DNA of 64,000 nt from NCBI RefSeq assembly GCF_000801105.2, contig NW_026615339.1, positions 49,507 to 113,506 of the forward strand, in the 5' to 3' direction. The stretch is from Raphanus sativus (lineage: Eukaryota > Streptophyta > Magnoliopsida > Brassicales > Brassicaceae). Below the pieces are notes generated by a model. It made no database searches. It had not been told where the DNA came from and saw only the letters and a list, made by a program, of their open reading frames with translations. The first letter of the stretch is position 1; each line of letters starts with the position of its first letter. Below are positions 1-10,805 of this stretch, piece by piece. A program made the position numbers and the translations under genes.

Positions 1-121
1 AGGAGTGGAGGAAGGTCTGGAATCTCTTTGGGTTTACAGATTAAGAAGGTGGAGTTCCTCGTCGAGATATCCTACGTTGCACAAATCATCTCCGAGAGAG
101 ACATCTCATTCAGAAAGACAT
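1..121. other. Flanking sequence interrupted by a solo LTR (left part)
   Basis: This short stretch is the left flank of the solo LTR at 122-1445 and resumes at 1446. Its last five bases, GACAT, are repeated directly after the LTR. No open frame or recognisable domain is visible, and the origin is unknown. Confidence 0.5.
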
Positions 122-1445
122 TGATATACCATGGAATTTACCAGGTTTTAGCCATGGTATATAAAAGTTTTAAGTTATAATTATTGTTTTTGGAGCTTAT
201 TTAGTATATTTACAGGTTCAAGAGTGATTTGGATTAAAGTGGTGATTTTAGGGCATTTTGGAAATAAAAAGAGAAATCACCCGAGCTGGCAATCGAACCA
301 GACCAGAGATCGACATTTAGAGTTAATAATAGATCGATGTACCTTATGTACCATCGATCGACGGCGAAGCACGCAAAACCCTGTTTTGTTCCAGCCGACT
401 TAAAGTCCAAGATTCCACTTAATTACAAGATTGCCCCTGGCCGACTTTAACCTAGTATTTATGTGCTCTGCCATTGTTCTAAGAAACACACACTTTTATT
501 ACTTCTTATTTTCATGGCAAATATATTCAGGGTTTTTTTAGATTTGGAGAGAAGATCTAAGACTCCTTCAGAGATTTGTATTAGAACTCCAGTTTTCTTA
601 CTCTATTATATCCTATGCATTTTATATTTATGTTTATGATTTTCTTAGCTATGTCTGAGTAATTCACTTGTTAGGTTTATGGTTCAAATAAGGTACAAAG
701 GATTAGCCCCAAATATAGAATTGCTAAGTTTCTAGTGATATTCATCATAGGATTGTGCTTATTTCTTGTGTGTTTAGAGTAGCTAACTAGAATCCTGATC
801 TTAGGATAATTAGGCGCAAGCGACGGCTTGGTCTTTTACCAAAATAGATTCTCTTGAGCTAGGATTGCTAGAAACAGACGACAGTTGATCTAGGAAACAT
901 AGTGAACACATTTAACCTGATCGCTAAAAAATCTTGCTAGAAGATCATCGATCAATAATCCTATTGATTAATCAATTAACGATTCAAAAGGTGTATCGAT
1001 CGACGATTCAAAAGTTGTATCGATCGATACTCAATCAATAGTATCGATCGACACTTTCTCCAGATCGACAAACGGAAGTTGAGATCTGAGATCTAGACAA
1101 TAGATAATCTAAACAAACATAAGTTGATAGATTGTTGCTTAAGTTGAGTTCTCATATATCCTGCATGCAATTTAGTCTATATACTATTATAATCCAGATT
1201 ACCTGAATAGAAACCCTAAGTCTAACACTTTCTCATTACTGTTTACAAACTTCTATCCAACCATCTGAACAACTACCTTGTTCACCCTGTTATTTGCTTT
1301 AATCATATTGTACCTAGCTTAATCACTGCTGATTATGATCTATCATGTGTCCTAGCTCTCTGTGGACTCGATCCCTATGTACTACAATTAAACCTCTTAT
1401 TTGAGAGAATACAGATCACTCCTTATGGTAATTTGAGTGATATCA
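122..1445 (+). mobile_element. Solo LTR, Athila-type Ty3/gypsy (X-like family)
   Basis: The LTR runs from TGATATACCATGG to GAGTGATATCA, so it starts TG and ends CA with short terminal inverted repeats (TGATAT/ATATCA). It is flanked by a perfect 5-bp target-site duplication GACAT (117-121 and 1446-1450). No primer-binding site follows and no polypurine tract precedes, so it is a solo LTR left by LTR-LTR recombination. An 11-bp inverted repeat (124-134 with 152-162) lies just inside the left end. Several TCGATCGA words occur at about 330-360 and 985-1070. Its sequence is closest to the LTR of element X. The TATA-like TATTTATG near 455 is a plausible promoter. Confidence 0.9.
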
Positions 1446-1645
1446 GACATCTTTCTTGTCTGAAAAGGAATCATAGAGATAGAACAAGTAGGAGTAATGG
1501 TTTGGAGGGGTCCAAAAACACCTCCACACATCATCCATGAAGACACTGAGTAGAAAATGTAGAGGGATTGGGAACGACCTCACAGTTCGACGCATTATGT
1601 AGATGTGTCAGAAGCATTACTCAGGACTTGTATCCTTTATGAGAC
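1446..1645. other. Flanking sequence between the solo LTR and element X
   Basis: It continues the flank seen at 1-121. I find no long open frame and no recognisable motif. It ends where a minus-strand LTR begins (TGATCTCACTCAAATTACC, the reverse complement of an LTR 3' end). Confidence 0.4.
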
Positions 1646-4359
1646 TGATCTCACTCAAATTACCCTAAGGAGTGAATTACTCTCTCAAATAAGAGGATCA
1701 GTTGTAATACTTAGGGATCAAATCCACAAAGAGCTCAGGCACACAATAAATCCTAAAATCAATGATTAAACTAGGTCGCATATGATTAATTAAAGCAAAC
1801 AATGATGAATAAGTAATTGTTCAGATGAGTTGATTGGGGTTTAACACAATATTAGTAAAAAGTTAAGCCTAGGATTTCTATTCAGGATTTCATGATTATA
1901 AAGTTATTGATACTAAGATGCATGCATGATATATATAAGATCTCAACAAAAGCAATAGTCGACCAACTTCTGTATTTTTAGACTATCTATTTTCTAGATC
2001 TTCAAACCTCAGCTTCCCCTTTTGGGTGTGAAGAAAGTGTCGATTGATGACTCTATAGGAGTATCGTTCGATACACCTTTTGTCGCGTCGATCGATAGTC
2101 ATAAGAACTGGTTTAACAAAGGTCACTAGTCTTCCTAGACCAACTTCTGTATGTGTCTAGCAATCATACCTCAGAGAATATATTCACGTAGAAGACCAGA
2201 CTTCCGCTTGAGCCTACTATCCTGATATACCATGATTTTGACCTGATTTTACCCATGATATATAAGTGTTTTAAATACTATTTACTACAATATAGAGTCT
2301 ATTTAGAGTATTTATAGGTTCAGAGACGTTTCGGAGGAAAGTGGTAATTTTGGTGTCTTTTTGAGCCTTTTGAGTGCAGAGCTGCACAGACGCATCAAAT
2401 GTTTATCTATGGATGGAGACCTTCCCACGGTGCGATTGAGCTGATATTTTGACACAAGATATAGATTTTACTTAGCTTTCCAATGCCACTGGTCTGAAGT
2501 TAATACAACGGTTAGATCAGATGTTATGCCCGTATTACTGAAGAGTGGCCAGTCTGCCTCCCGAGAGGAAGCTGTCGAGAAGAGGAATGCATATTGATCG
2601 ATGCAACACAATGCATATCGATCGATATGGATGTCAGAACGTGGGCCAAGCATATTTTATGACCGGTTGAAGCCCATGAGCCACCATAAAATTACCAAAA
2701 TATCCTTGGACGACCAGAAATCCTTTTTATGTATTTTGTAAGCCATTGTTGACGGCTAAGCTTTCTATTATTCTATTCTATTGTTTTCTATTAGGGTTTG
2801 GAGAGAAGATAAATTCTCCTTCAGAGATTAATTAGAACACCATTTTTATCATTGATTTCATATTTATTATTTATTCAGACTATGATTTGTGTTTCTTCTA
2901 TCATGTTTGAGTAATTCATCTTGTTAGGTTTAGGGATTTCATGAGCTTAATGTCAAACTTATAATCAATTAGGATTGCTAGGTTATCTATAGTTCTCTAC
3001 ATCAGGGTGATTTGTAATACTAGGATATGGAGTAGTTAGAAAAGCACGACAGTGTGACTAATTGCTTGAACCTAGAATCATAGGACAATTGAGAGGCACG
3101 AAAGTACCATCAATTAACGGAACCCGAGCTCTGCTGGAATAGAAACCTAGGCACATACGGCAGTTTGTCTAGGAATCTAGTTGAACATATTCGATTAGGT
3201 CGTTAATGCTTGTCTGAGATAGTATCGATCGATGTTCAGGCCACAACATCGATCAATACTTACTCCTTGTTCGCGCGCGACATCCGGAACAAAGACTTAG
3301 GCATCTGATTAGTAATTGCATGGGAAAGCTGGATTACTTGCTTATTAAAATCGAGTTCTAGAACTGATTCTATAAACCCTTAGCATCCTTGAATTGAAGT
3401 TTTGAATCTCTTAATTTGATAAATCCCTAAGTCTAGCTATTTTTCCTTCCATCGAACAACTCCTTGCCAAGCTGAACAATTGTCATGTTCATCTTGTTTA
3501 CTACTTTATTAATTGCTATATTTATTGTTTTAATACTGATTGTCTAGCTCAATCTTAATATCTCTAGTCTAGTGTGTGCCCTAGCTCTTTGTGAATTCGA
3601 TCCCTAAGTGCTACAACTCGACCTCTTATTTGAGAGAGTATAAATCACTCCTTAGGATAATATGAGTTATATCATTTCCTAAGATCAATGTTCTAGCTAG
3701 CTACTCTAGAAACAAGCATTAAACAAAATTTTCAAGATGAATATCTCTAGAAACTTAGCAATTCCATAATTTGGGCTAATCCCTCATATATTATTTGAAC
3801 CCTAAACCTAACAAGGTGAATTACTCAGACATAGCAAATTAAAATATAGCAATAGATGAAGAAAACTACATAGATAATAGATAACAAATCTGGAGTTCCA
3901 AGACAATCTCTGAAGGAGTTTATGATCTTCTCTCCAACTCTAAACCTAAAACCTTTTGCAGTAAAACTATGAAAAAATGATGAAAGCGTGTGTTGTCTAA
4001 TACAATGGCAGAGCACTTAAATACTAGGTTAAAAATCGTCAGGGGCATTTTTGTAATTTGGTGAAGTCTTGGGCTTCAAGTCAGCTGTGACCAAAGTTGG
4101 TTTCTGCGCACTAGCTGTCGATCGATAGCACAGAGTGTGCATAGATCGATTATTAAATCTCCCTTTCTATCCAAGTGTGTTGGTCGACAATCAACTTAGG
4201 TGAAATCTCTAGAATACTCTGAAATACTCCAAAATCTCCACTTTACTCCAAATGACTCCTGAATCTGTAAACATACTAAATAGACTCCAAAACAAAATAA
4301 TTATATCTTAAAACACTTATATAACATGGTTGCTATCAGGTAAATTCCATGGTATATCA
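1646..4359 (-). mobile_element. 3' LTR of minus-strand element X, interrupted by a Y solo LTR
   Basis: Reading on the minus strand, this LTR begins TGATATACCATGG (ending at 4359) and finishes near 1646. It is split: 1646-2222 and 3675-4359 are the two halves, and 2223-3674 is a foreign plus-strand LTR. The polypurine tract of X lies just beyond 4359 (plus strand ACTCCTCCAGACTTAC), so this is its 3' LTR. A nearly identical copy of the right half occurs at 12263-12919, showing a later duplication. TCGATCGA words lie near 2090 and 4115. Confidence 0.85.
2223..3674 (+). mobile_element. Solo LTR of family Y, nested in the X LTR
   Basis: The LTR starts TGATATACCATG and ends TATATCA. It splits the minus-strand X LTR. 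The left flank is TATCC (2218-2222) and the right flank TTTCC (3675-3679), a target duplication with one change. The equivalent right flank of the full Y copy at 12263-12267 is still TATCC. Its sequence matches the 3' LTR of Y at 10806-12262 along its length, so it is best read as a recombined remnant of a Y insertion at the same site. Confidence 0.87.
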
Positions 4360-5298
4360 ACTCCTCCAGACTTACTCTTTTGCTTGTTCTCAAGCAAAAC
4401 AATCATTAGTCTCTATGAAAGAGGTTAGAAAACAGCAAGGACTCACAAAGTTTAAAACTCATAATCACTCTATCAAATAAGTCCTAACTACAGAAGTACA
4501 TTATACAATATCCTAGCATAACAACTAAATTCATCTAGCCAACAACTTACCTTGGGAGTATCGATCAACAGACAATGATATTCTTAATCAAGCAAGTTTC
4601 TGAACACACATGTAGTCTTCTCTGATCCCTTTCTTCGCTCTTTTCTCTCTTCTCTGATTCTTATTAGTTTCAATTCCAATGAATGTTAATGGTAATGTAG
4701 GCATCTTGTTCATCTTGGTGACTTGCCTACTTTCGTAACTCAATTTTTAACAAAGTGTAGCGAATAATGGGGTCACATGTAATTTACCTATCTCTCGTTT
4801 CCATAATTTGTGATCATTCATTTCAGGTTTAGAATAATGGGATCATAGGTAATTTACCTATGCCTCTGCCTCATCCAGAAAATCATTTCAATTTTTTATA
4901 TCTTAAGATGCTGAAGAGAGAGAGAAGGGAACCAGAAACACACATACTTTTACCTTCTAGACTTGCATGAGGATTCCTGTCCATTGTATACCAAGCCCCA
5001 AGACAAGTAGTTATTGTCAAATTAGGTTGGAGGTCAGCTTTTGTTCCTTCAAACAATTTCAGGAAGTGTGAACAAAGTTGACATGTTGATCCACTTTTAG
5101 TATCTTTAGTACCCTCTACAATCAGTAAATCTAAGAATATTGCTAATCGAGTAAAAATTGAAAAGTTCATTGTCCCCTTCTTGACTCAATAATTTTTTTT
5201 TGAAAACATTTTGATAAAAATCATGAATAACTAGATATCGGTAAACCTTCCCCCATACTTAAATTAGACTGTCCCCAGTGTAAATCTAGTCGGAGTTA
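4360..5298 (-). mobile_element. Internal 3' region of element X, copy 1
   Basis: This is untranslated 3' DNA of X in minus orientation. Next to the LTR is a polypurine tract. It is followed at 4378-4399 by a perfect hairpin (nine-base arms TTTTGCTTG and complement, 4-base loop). Two short repeats of the type GGTAAATTACCT...CCCCATTATTC occur near 4750-4860. No real gene is visible. The block stops abruptly at about 5298, where it joins the middle of a plus-strand Y LTR at a shared TAT. The same X sequence continues past this point in copy 2 (22791 onward). Confidence 0.75.
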
Positions 5299-5748
5299 TC
5301 GATTGACGCTCAGGCCATAGCGTCGATTGATACTCACTCCTTGTTCGCGTGCGACAGCCGGAACCAAGACTTAGGCATCTAATTAGTAATTGTATCTGAA
5401 AGCTGGATTACATGCTTATTAAAATACAGTTCTAGAACTGATTCTATAAACCCTTAGCATCCTTGAATTGAAGTTTTGAATCTCTTGATTTGATAAATCC
5501 ATAAGTCTAGTTATTTCTCCTTCTATCAAACAACTTCTTGCCAAGCTGAACAACTGTCTTGTTCATCTTGTTTACTGATTTATTAATTGCTATATTTACT
5601 GTTTTAAAACTGATTGTATAGCTTAATCTTAATATATGTAGTCTAGTGTGTGCCCTAGCTCTCTGTGGATTCGATCCCTAAGTGCTACAACTCGACCTCT
5701 TATTTGAGAGAGTATAAATCACTCCTTAGGGTAATTTGAGTGATATCA
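5298..5748 (+). repeat. Truncated 5' LTR of Y
   Basis: Only the last 451 bp of the LTR are present, matching about 11813-12262 of the 3' LTR. It ends GAGTGATATCA, 4 bp before the primer-binding site. The left edge is a recombination junction with X sequence. Confidence 0.85.
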
Positions 5749-5752
5749 AATT

Positions 5753-5770
5753 TGGCGCCGTTGGCGGAGA
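5753..5770 (+). promoter_or_regulatory. Primer-binding site of Y (tRNA-Asp type, two mismatches)
   Basis: The 18 bases match TGGCGCCGTTGCCGGGGA, the complement of the 3' end of plant tRNA-Asp, except at two positions. Placement 4 bp after the LTR is as expected for Athila elements. Confidence 0.85.
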
Positions 5771-5866
5771 GCTTCGATCGCCATTAGACTTGATTAATAG
5801 GTTTAGTCTAGGTTTTATTTACTATTTTAAGTTACTTACGAAACTTTTTTCTTGTTTTTCAGGTAC

Positions 5867-7039
5867 ATGCCAATCACTAACAGAAGCAGCAAGGAGGAAT
5901 TGCTTTTCTTCTCAGACCCGACACGTTTGGAACGCTCGATCCGCAAAGAGAAAAGTGCAGCATCGATCGACACCCCCATCTACTTCATCAATCGATAGAG
6001 TATCTACTTCATCGATCGACACCATATCTACTTCATCGATCGATATCTGTGACCGAGAAACGATCGATACTTCATCTCGAGCATCGATCGATATCAATCT
6101 GCGAGCAAACATGACCGAGATACTTGTGCTACAAAGGGATGAGAATGGAGACCTGCATGACCCTGAAGGTCATCTGTGTAATGCAGCAGGTCAGAAGATA
6201 GATGGACAGGGGGCTACAATCCTTGATCCATCTGCTGCTACTAAGCAATGGCAGAATTGCTCGAGCCTAGTCAGTTCTATACAAATAGACGTGCGATTCA
6301 ACCTCCAGAAATCCTGGGATTTGAAATACGAACCAAATACTTCTCTCATGTGGGTCAGCACCCTTATTGTGGTCTTCCTCATGAAAATCCCATGGATCAT
6401 ATTGAGACACTAGAAGACTTTGTTTCTGGCATCCATGAAGATGGAGCAACCAGAGACTACATCATCTGTAAGCTGTTCAAATATTCTCTCTCTGGGAATG
6501 TTGTTAGTTGGTTGAATTTCCTACCACCAGGATCTTTCACCACATGGAAAAAAGTCAAGACTGCGTTTTTGACTGAATTTTTCGATGGTGAGAAGGCTGA
6601 AGAGATAAGGGATAAAATTTGGACATTCTCTCAAGGACCTACAGAAGCTTTCAGAAGCTCTTGGGAGAGGTTTAAGAAATACCAAAAAGACTGTCCACAC
6701 CATGGTTTTACAGAGATCCAGCTGTTGAGAAGATTCTGCAAGGACATTGATGTGCGATATCATTGTATGATGGATACTGCAAGCGAGGGGAACTTTGAGA
6801 CAGAGACCCCAGAGGAAGCTAAGAAATTGATTGAGAATATGGTGTCTAGCGACAGTGTCCAAAATCTGGATATACATAGGAAAAAATCGGCTGTAGTGGA
6901 TAATGACAAGATAGTTGAAGCTGAGATTGGTTCTGTACATGAAGTCTCATTTGTGGAACAAGCTAAATACCATGATAAGGATCAGTGCCATATAGAAGAT
7001 ATGGAATTTATGATTGAGGAGCTCTTGAAAGATCAGTAG
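5867..7039 (+). pseudogene. gag: Y gag (Retrotrans_gag), frame-shifted
   Basis: Gag is the structural protein that packages element RNA. The start at 5867 follows the sequence GGTAC, as in Z (14319). The frame opens with MPITNRSSKEELLFFSDP, then enters the TCGATCGA-rich part where it shifts into another frame (about 5960-6250) and shifts back by 6248. From there a 263-codon frame holds the gag core, with the conserved CKLFKYSL, FFDGEKAEEIRDKI and KDCPHHGF blocks. At least two frameshifts make it non-functional as read. The segment after 7039 continues as a decayed coiled-coil-like tail (LLQRKNTAHLTSID) in yet another frame. The family assignment is firm; the exact frameshift positions are approximate. 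Confidence 0.85.
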
Positions 7040-7293
7040 AAGATGGCTGAACACATGAATCAGAGTTTAGATTTTTTTCTGCAAAGAGGTGATTGGAAGA
7101 TTAGAAACCTCAGTTACCCATGTCCATATGCTGTACACCCAAGCTTATCAGACTTCAGAAGCTGTGAAGAAGCGAGAAACTCTTCTTCAAAGGAAAAACA
7201 CTGCTCATCTGACATCGATCGACACCGTCTACCCCACATCGTTCGACACCCTCCAAGATACATCAATCGACATAGTTAACCGAGCGTCGGACG

Positions 7294-7470
7294 ATACTGT
7301 TCATCCGAGTACTGTTCACCGAGGTACTTTTCATCCGGGCACTGTTCACTAAAATACTGTTCATCCGAGTACTGTTCACCAAGGTACTGTTCATATGAGT
7401 ACTATTCATCCGAGTATAGTTCATCCGACACTGTTCATCCGACACTGTTTATCGCGATACTGTTCATCCG
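7294..7470 (+). repeat. 15-bp minisatellite within Y coding region
   Basis: About eleven degenerate copies of a 15-base unit resembling ACTGTTCATCCGAGT lie head to tail. Because 15 is a multiple of three, the early copies encode a five-residue repeat (TVHPS-like) in frame with the gag tail. Later copies contain stops and shorter units. Z and V lack this array. Confidence 0.85.
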
Positions 7471-9222
7471 ATGTCTGAGGGACATCAAGTCGATTCCATC
7501 TTAGATGATGATTTTAAAGAAGTGGTCGAGCATGAGAAACTGGAAGAAGAAGATTTTCTGGTTGAAAGCTCTATGTCCATTGGCAGCTCGTATTTGTGTC
7601 AATCGACACCATCAGACACGCATCGATCGACACCACTTCTGGGATCAGACAAAACCGATCAAATTCAGAGCCACTCAGATTTCGCTGCTCAACACCAACA
7701 TCCTCCCACCCTAGCTCGAGTTAAATCGGCTGAAATTGATCGACAACAGCAAAATAGAACCGATCGGCAACAATGGGAGCAAATCGATCAACAACAGGAT
7801 CCGAGCATCGATCGACAGCCGCCCACAACATATCCAGTGAGTTTACCAGATCTTGATGCACACCACTTGAGTGAAACTCGAAAATCATCCCAGGCATCAG
7901 TTCGCTTAAAGACAATAGAGAAGACCAAACAACAGCCTGCAGATGCACCAGAGCAAGAGCAATCGATTCAAGTTGAAACCTCTTTCATTGAGAGTGTTGA
8001 TCGACAAAAACCTGGTATCGATCGACACCAAATGGATGAACATGAACTTGTCTTGGAACGGGAGGCAACGAAAGAAGAAACTCCAATTGGGAAGAGGAAG
8101 AAAGGTAGGAAACTCTATGTTCCCAAGCACCTCAGGAGAGAAGTTAACAAAGTTGAACTTGATGCATTTCACAAGAGGGTGAAGAGAGTTTCGAAGGGTA
8201 TGACTTTCGAGGATGCCTATTATAAGTACATACTTCGTAATTTCTTCAGAGAGAGCAGAGAGACAGAAAAAGACATTGAGCTACTATTCACCAAGGTCTG
8301 CCGTAAGCCTAAGAGGACTCTGAAGAAAGAAGAAGATCCTGGGAAGTTTCTGATTCCATGCTCTATCGATAACCACGATTTGCCAAACGCCCTATGCGAT
8401 ACTGGATCTGCAGTCAGCATCATGGCTATAGACACTGCTGAAGTATTTGGATTAAAGATGGAACGTTCAAAAGCTAGTTTCGCTTTCGTGGATAACTCCA
8501 AAGCAAACTCAGCAGGCATGATCAGGAATGTTAAGGTGGAGATAGGGGAATGCACTATTCCTGTTGACTTTCATGTCGCGGAGCTCAAATCAGGCTAGTG
8601 ATCTTCCCTTTTTTTTGGAAGAGCCTTCATAGCTATAGTGGGGGCAGTTTGTGATTTTAAGAAGAATAGGATGTGCCTAACTAGTGTTGATAGAACTGTC
8701 TTCTATGATCCTGTGGAGAAGAAGAAAAGTGAAGAGTTTATTTTGTTCATAGAGATAATTAAAGATCCAGCACCTACAGCAGATTCAATTCGCGAGCTTG
8801 CAAAACTACTATCAGCATCGATCGACATTCAACTTCCAACATCGATCGACCATGAGTCTCAAGAATCAACCGACACGAATCTCGTAGCATCGGTCGATAT
8901 CCTCAAAATTTCAGAACAGAACGAGACAGAAAAGTCTAAGTCTTGGGGAAGAACCAGAAAGAGGAAGAAGAAAATGAAAAAGAATATAGATGCAGATTCT
9001 CTATCATTGGTCCCTTCTCAGTGTCTAGAGGGAAGTCTTGAGTATAACTTGCGCTGCAAAGGAGGTTCAGTTTCTTTTACTAAGGTGAGAGTGCTATGTG
9101 ATCCAGAGCTGAAAGACAAAGGGGAAGTTTCCGCAAGAGCTTTCACCAACTACATCAACAGAATGCGGAAGAAAGACACATATACTTGTTATGGAGCAAG
9201 TTCACATCCTCATCCGGACTAA
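7471..9222 (+). pseudogene. Y protease and C-terminal polyprotein frame, two in-frame stops
   Basis: One frame runs from 7471 to 9222, broken only by adjacent TAG and TGA codons at 8596-8601. The first 375 codons contain a glutamine- and SID/DRQ-rich linker, a basic stretch (GKRKKGRKLYVPKHLRRE), then a retroviral-type aspartic protease with the catalytic DTG at 8398-8406 (ALCDTGSAVSIM). After the stops the frame continues with GRAFIAIVGAVCDFKKNRM, the usual Athila sequence after the protease. It then has SID-rich and lysine-rich segments and ends CYGASSHPHPD. Athila relatives continue into reverse transcriptase here; this one does not. The last 190 codons have no recognised domain and differ from the long frame in Z. 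The stops may be recent, since the DTG motif is intact. Confidence 0.8.
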
Positions 9223-9266
9223 ATCAGATCTCTAGAAATCGAGCTAATGACTAAAAATAAGCGCTG

Positions 9267-9284
9267 AGTGGGAGGCAACCCACT
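9267..9284 (+). other. Conserved stem-loop i in Y 3' untranslated region
   Basis: Sequence AGTGGG-AGGCAA-CCCACT can fold into a 6-bp stem with a 6-base loop, preceded by GCGCTG. The same element is at 19725-19742 (Z) and, with one change, at 29582-29599 on the minus strand (X). Conservation across families suggests an RNA-level role, but that is inference. Confidence 0.7.
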
Positions 9285-9510
9285 AATACTTGTTTTTACT
9301 TATTGCAGGTTAAAAAAAAGAAGAAGATCCAAGGAAGATGAGTTTCCACAAGAATCGATGATGGCTACCTAGTATCGATCAACAAAGTATTAAGAGTATC
9401 AATCGCCACTTTAACTGTATTTGTCGACACTCACATCCAAATCAGGTATACCATTTTTTCTTGTTAAATTTAGTACTTATGATTTATTTTTCACCAATCT
9501 TAGACTGTAT

Positions 9511-9545
9511 AACATTGGAGACAGTGTTGTTTAAGTCTGAGGGAG
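9511..9545 (+). other. Stem-loop ii plus internal purine tract, first copy in Y
   Basis: AACATTG-GAGA-CAGTGTT folds as a 7-bp stem with one G-T pair and is followed by TTTAAGTCTGAGGGAGG. The module is duplicated at 9774-9805 within a tandem repeat of about 255 bp. Confidence 0.65.
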
Positions 9546-9773
9546 GTTCTACTAATATTGTATTTTAATTGGTATAAAAAAAAGAGATCAGAGTAGACGT
9601 TTTCCATCTCTATCGACCGACGTGACCAAGTCGATATCGATCGACATCATTACATCGGCCACGATCGACATGCACTCACATACATCGATCGATAAGGTTT
9701 CGGTCAGGTATAACGTTCTAACTTGTTAAATTATATACTTATGTTTTATGATTTTCACCTACCACTGACTGTT

Positions 9774-9805
9774 TTACACTGGGGACAGTGTAATTAAGTC
9801 GGAGG
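9774..9805 (+). other. Stem-loop ii plus internal purine tract, second copy in Y
   Basis: TTACACTG-GGGA-CAGTGTAA is a perfect 8-bp stem with a 4-base loop, followed by TTAAGTCGGAGGGGG. The purine run resembles the true 3' polypurine tract 1 kb further on. It may be a secondary plus-strand primer, which is inference. Confidence 0.7.
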
Positions 9806-10765
9806 GGGATTACTAATGATTATCTACTTTATGAGTCTTATTTAAAATATTTTCAAAAAGTTTTTATTGAGTCAAGAAGAGGATGATGATTTGTTTCGAT
9901 TTATTACTTGTCATCTGACGATTTTTAGACCAGTCTGAGATTTACTAACTGCAGAAAGTACTAAAGATACTAAAATGGATCAACCTGTCAACTATGTTTG
10001 CACTTACTGAGATTGTTTGAAGGAACCAAAACTGACCTCCAACCTCATTTGACATGATTTGCTTGTCTTGGGGCTTCGTTTACATAGGATCGGAATCCTC
10101 CTACAAGTCTGGAAGCTAAAAAGTCTGTGTGCTTCTGGTTTCCTTCCTTCTCTCTCTTCGGCATCTCAAGATCTAAGTTTATAAAGAAAAGATTGATATA
10201 TTTTCTTGAGAGGTAGAGGGATAGGTAAATTACCTGCGACCCCATTATTCTAAATCTCAAGGATGATCACACATTGTGGAAACGAGGGATAAGTAAATTA
10301 CCTGTGACCCCATTATTCGCTACACTTTGTCGAAATGTATGAGTTACAAATGCAAAAATATCAATGAGATGAAATAGATGGTCTGAATCAGCATCGGAGT
10401 TCATTGAAACTAATAAGAGATTGAGAGAAGAGAGAAGAGGGGAGAAAGAGACCAAAGAAGACTGCATGTGTGTTCAGAAACTTGTTTGAGTTGAATCCAT
10501 GTGTCTTGTGATCGATACTCCCAAGATAAAGTCTACACTTTTATATTTGAAAGAAATGAGGTGAGTAGAGGGGATTGTCAGACATGATCTGTTAGGTTGT
10601 TGACTAGGTGATTTTGGTTGCTAAGTTAGGATATGGTATAGTGTTCTTCTAAGGTTAAGATGTTTATGATTTGGCTTGCATTACTAAAGAGATGATGACT
10701 GAGTTTTTTAAAATCTTTTGAGTCCCTGCTTTTTTCAAACCTCTTTTAGAGAGACTGTCTGTGGG

Positions 10766-10805
10766 TTTTGCTTGAGGACAAGCAAAAGGGTAAGTCTGGG
10801 GGAGT
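10766..10805 (+). promoter_or_regulatory. Stem-loop iii and 3' polypurine tract of Y
   Basis: A perfect 9-bp stem (TTTTGCTTG and complement) with loop AGGA occupies 10766-10787. The polypurine tract AAGTCTGGGGGAGT at 10792-10805 directly abuts the 3' LTR and would prime plus-strand DNA synthesis. The same pairing is seen in Z (20698-20736) and X (4360-4399, minus). Confidence 0.8.

Noticed and set aside
5736..5866. Gag start at 5736
   Set aside because: That frame begins inside the LTR and primer-binding site. The start at 5867 matches the position of the Z gag start.
5940..6100. Regularly spaced TCGATCGA words resembling a CRISPR-like array
   Set aside because: Spacing is irregular, the repeats are 8-12 bp, spacers are related to each other, and the DNA is a plant retroelement coding region.
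7263..7445. Minus-strand frame with MNSTRMNST-type repeats as a gene
   Set aside because: It is the antisense reading of the 15-bp minisatellite in Y gag tail.
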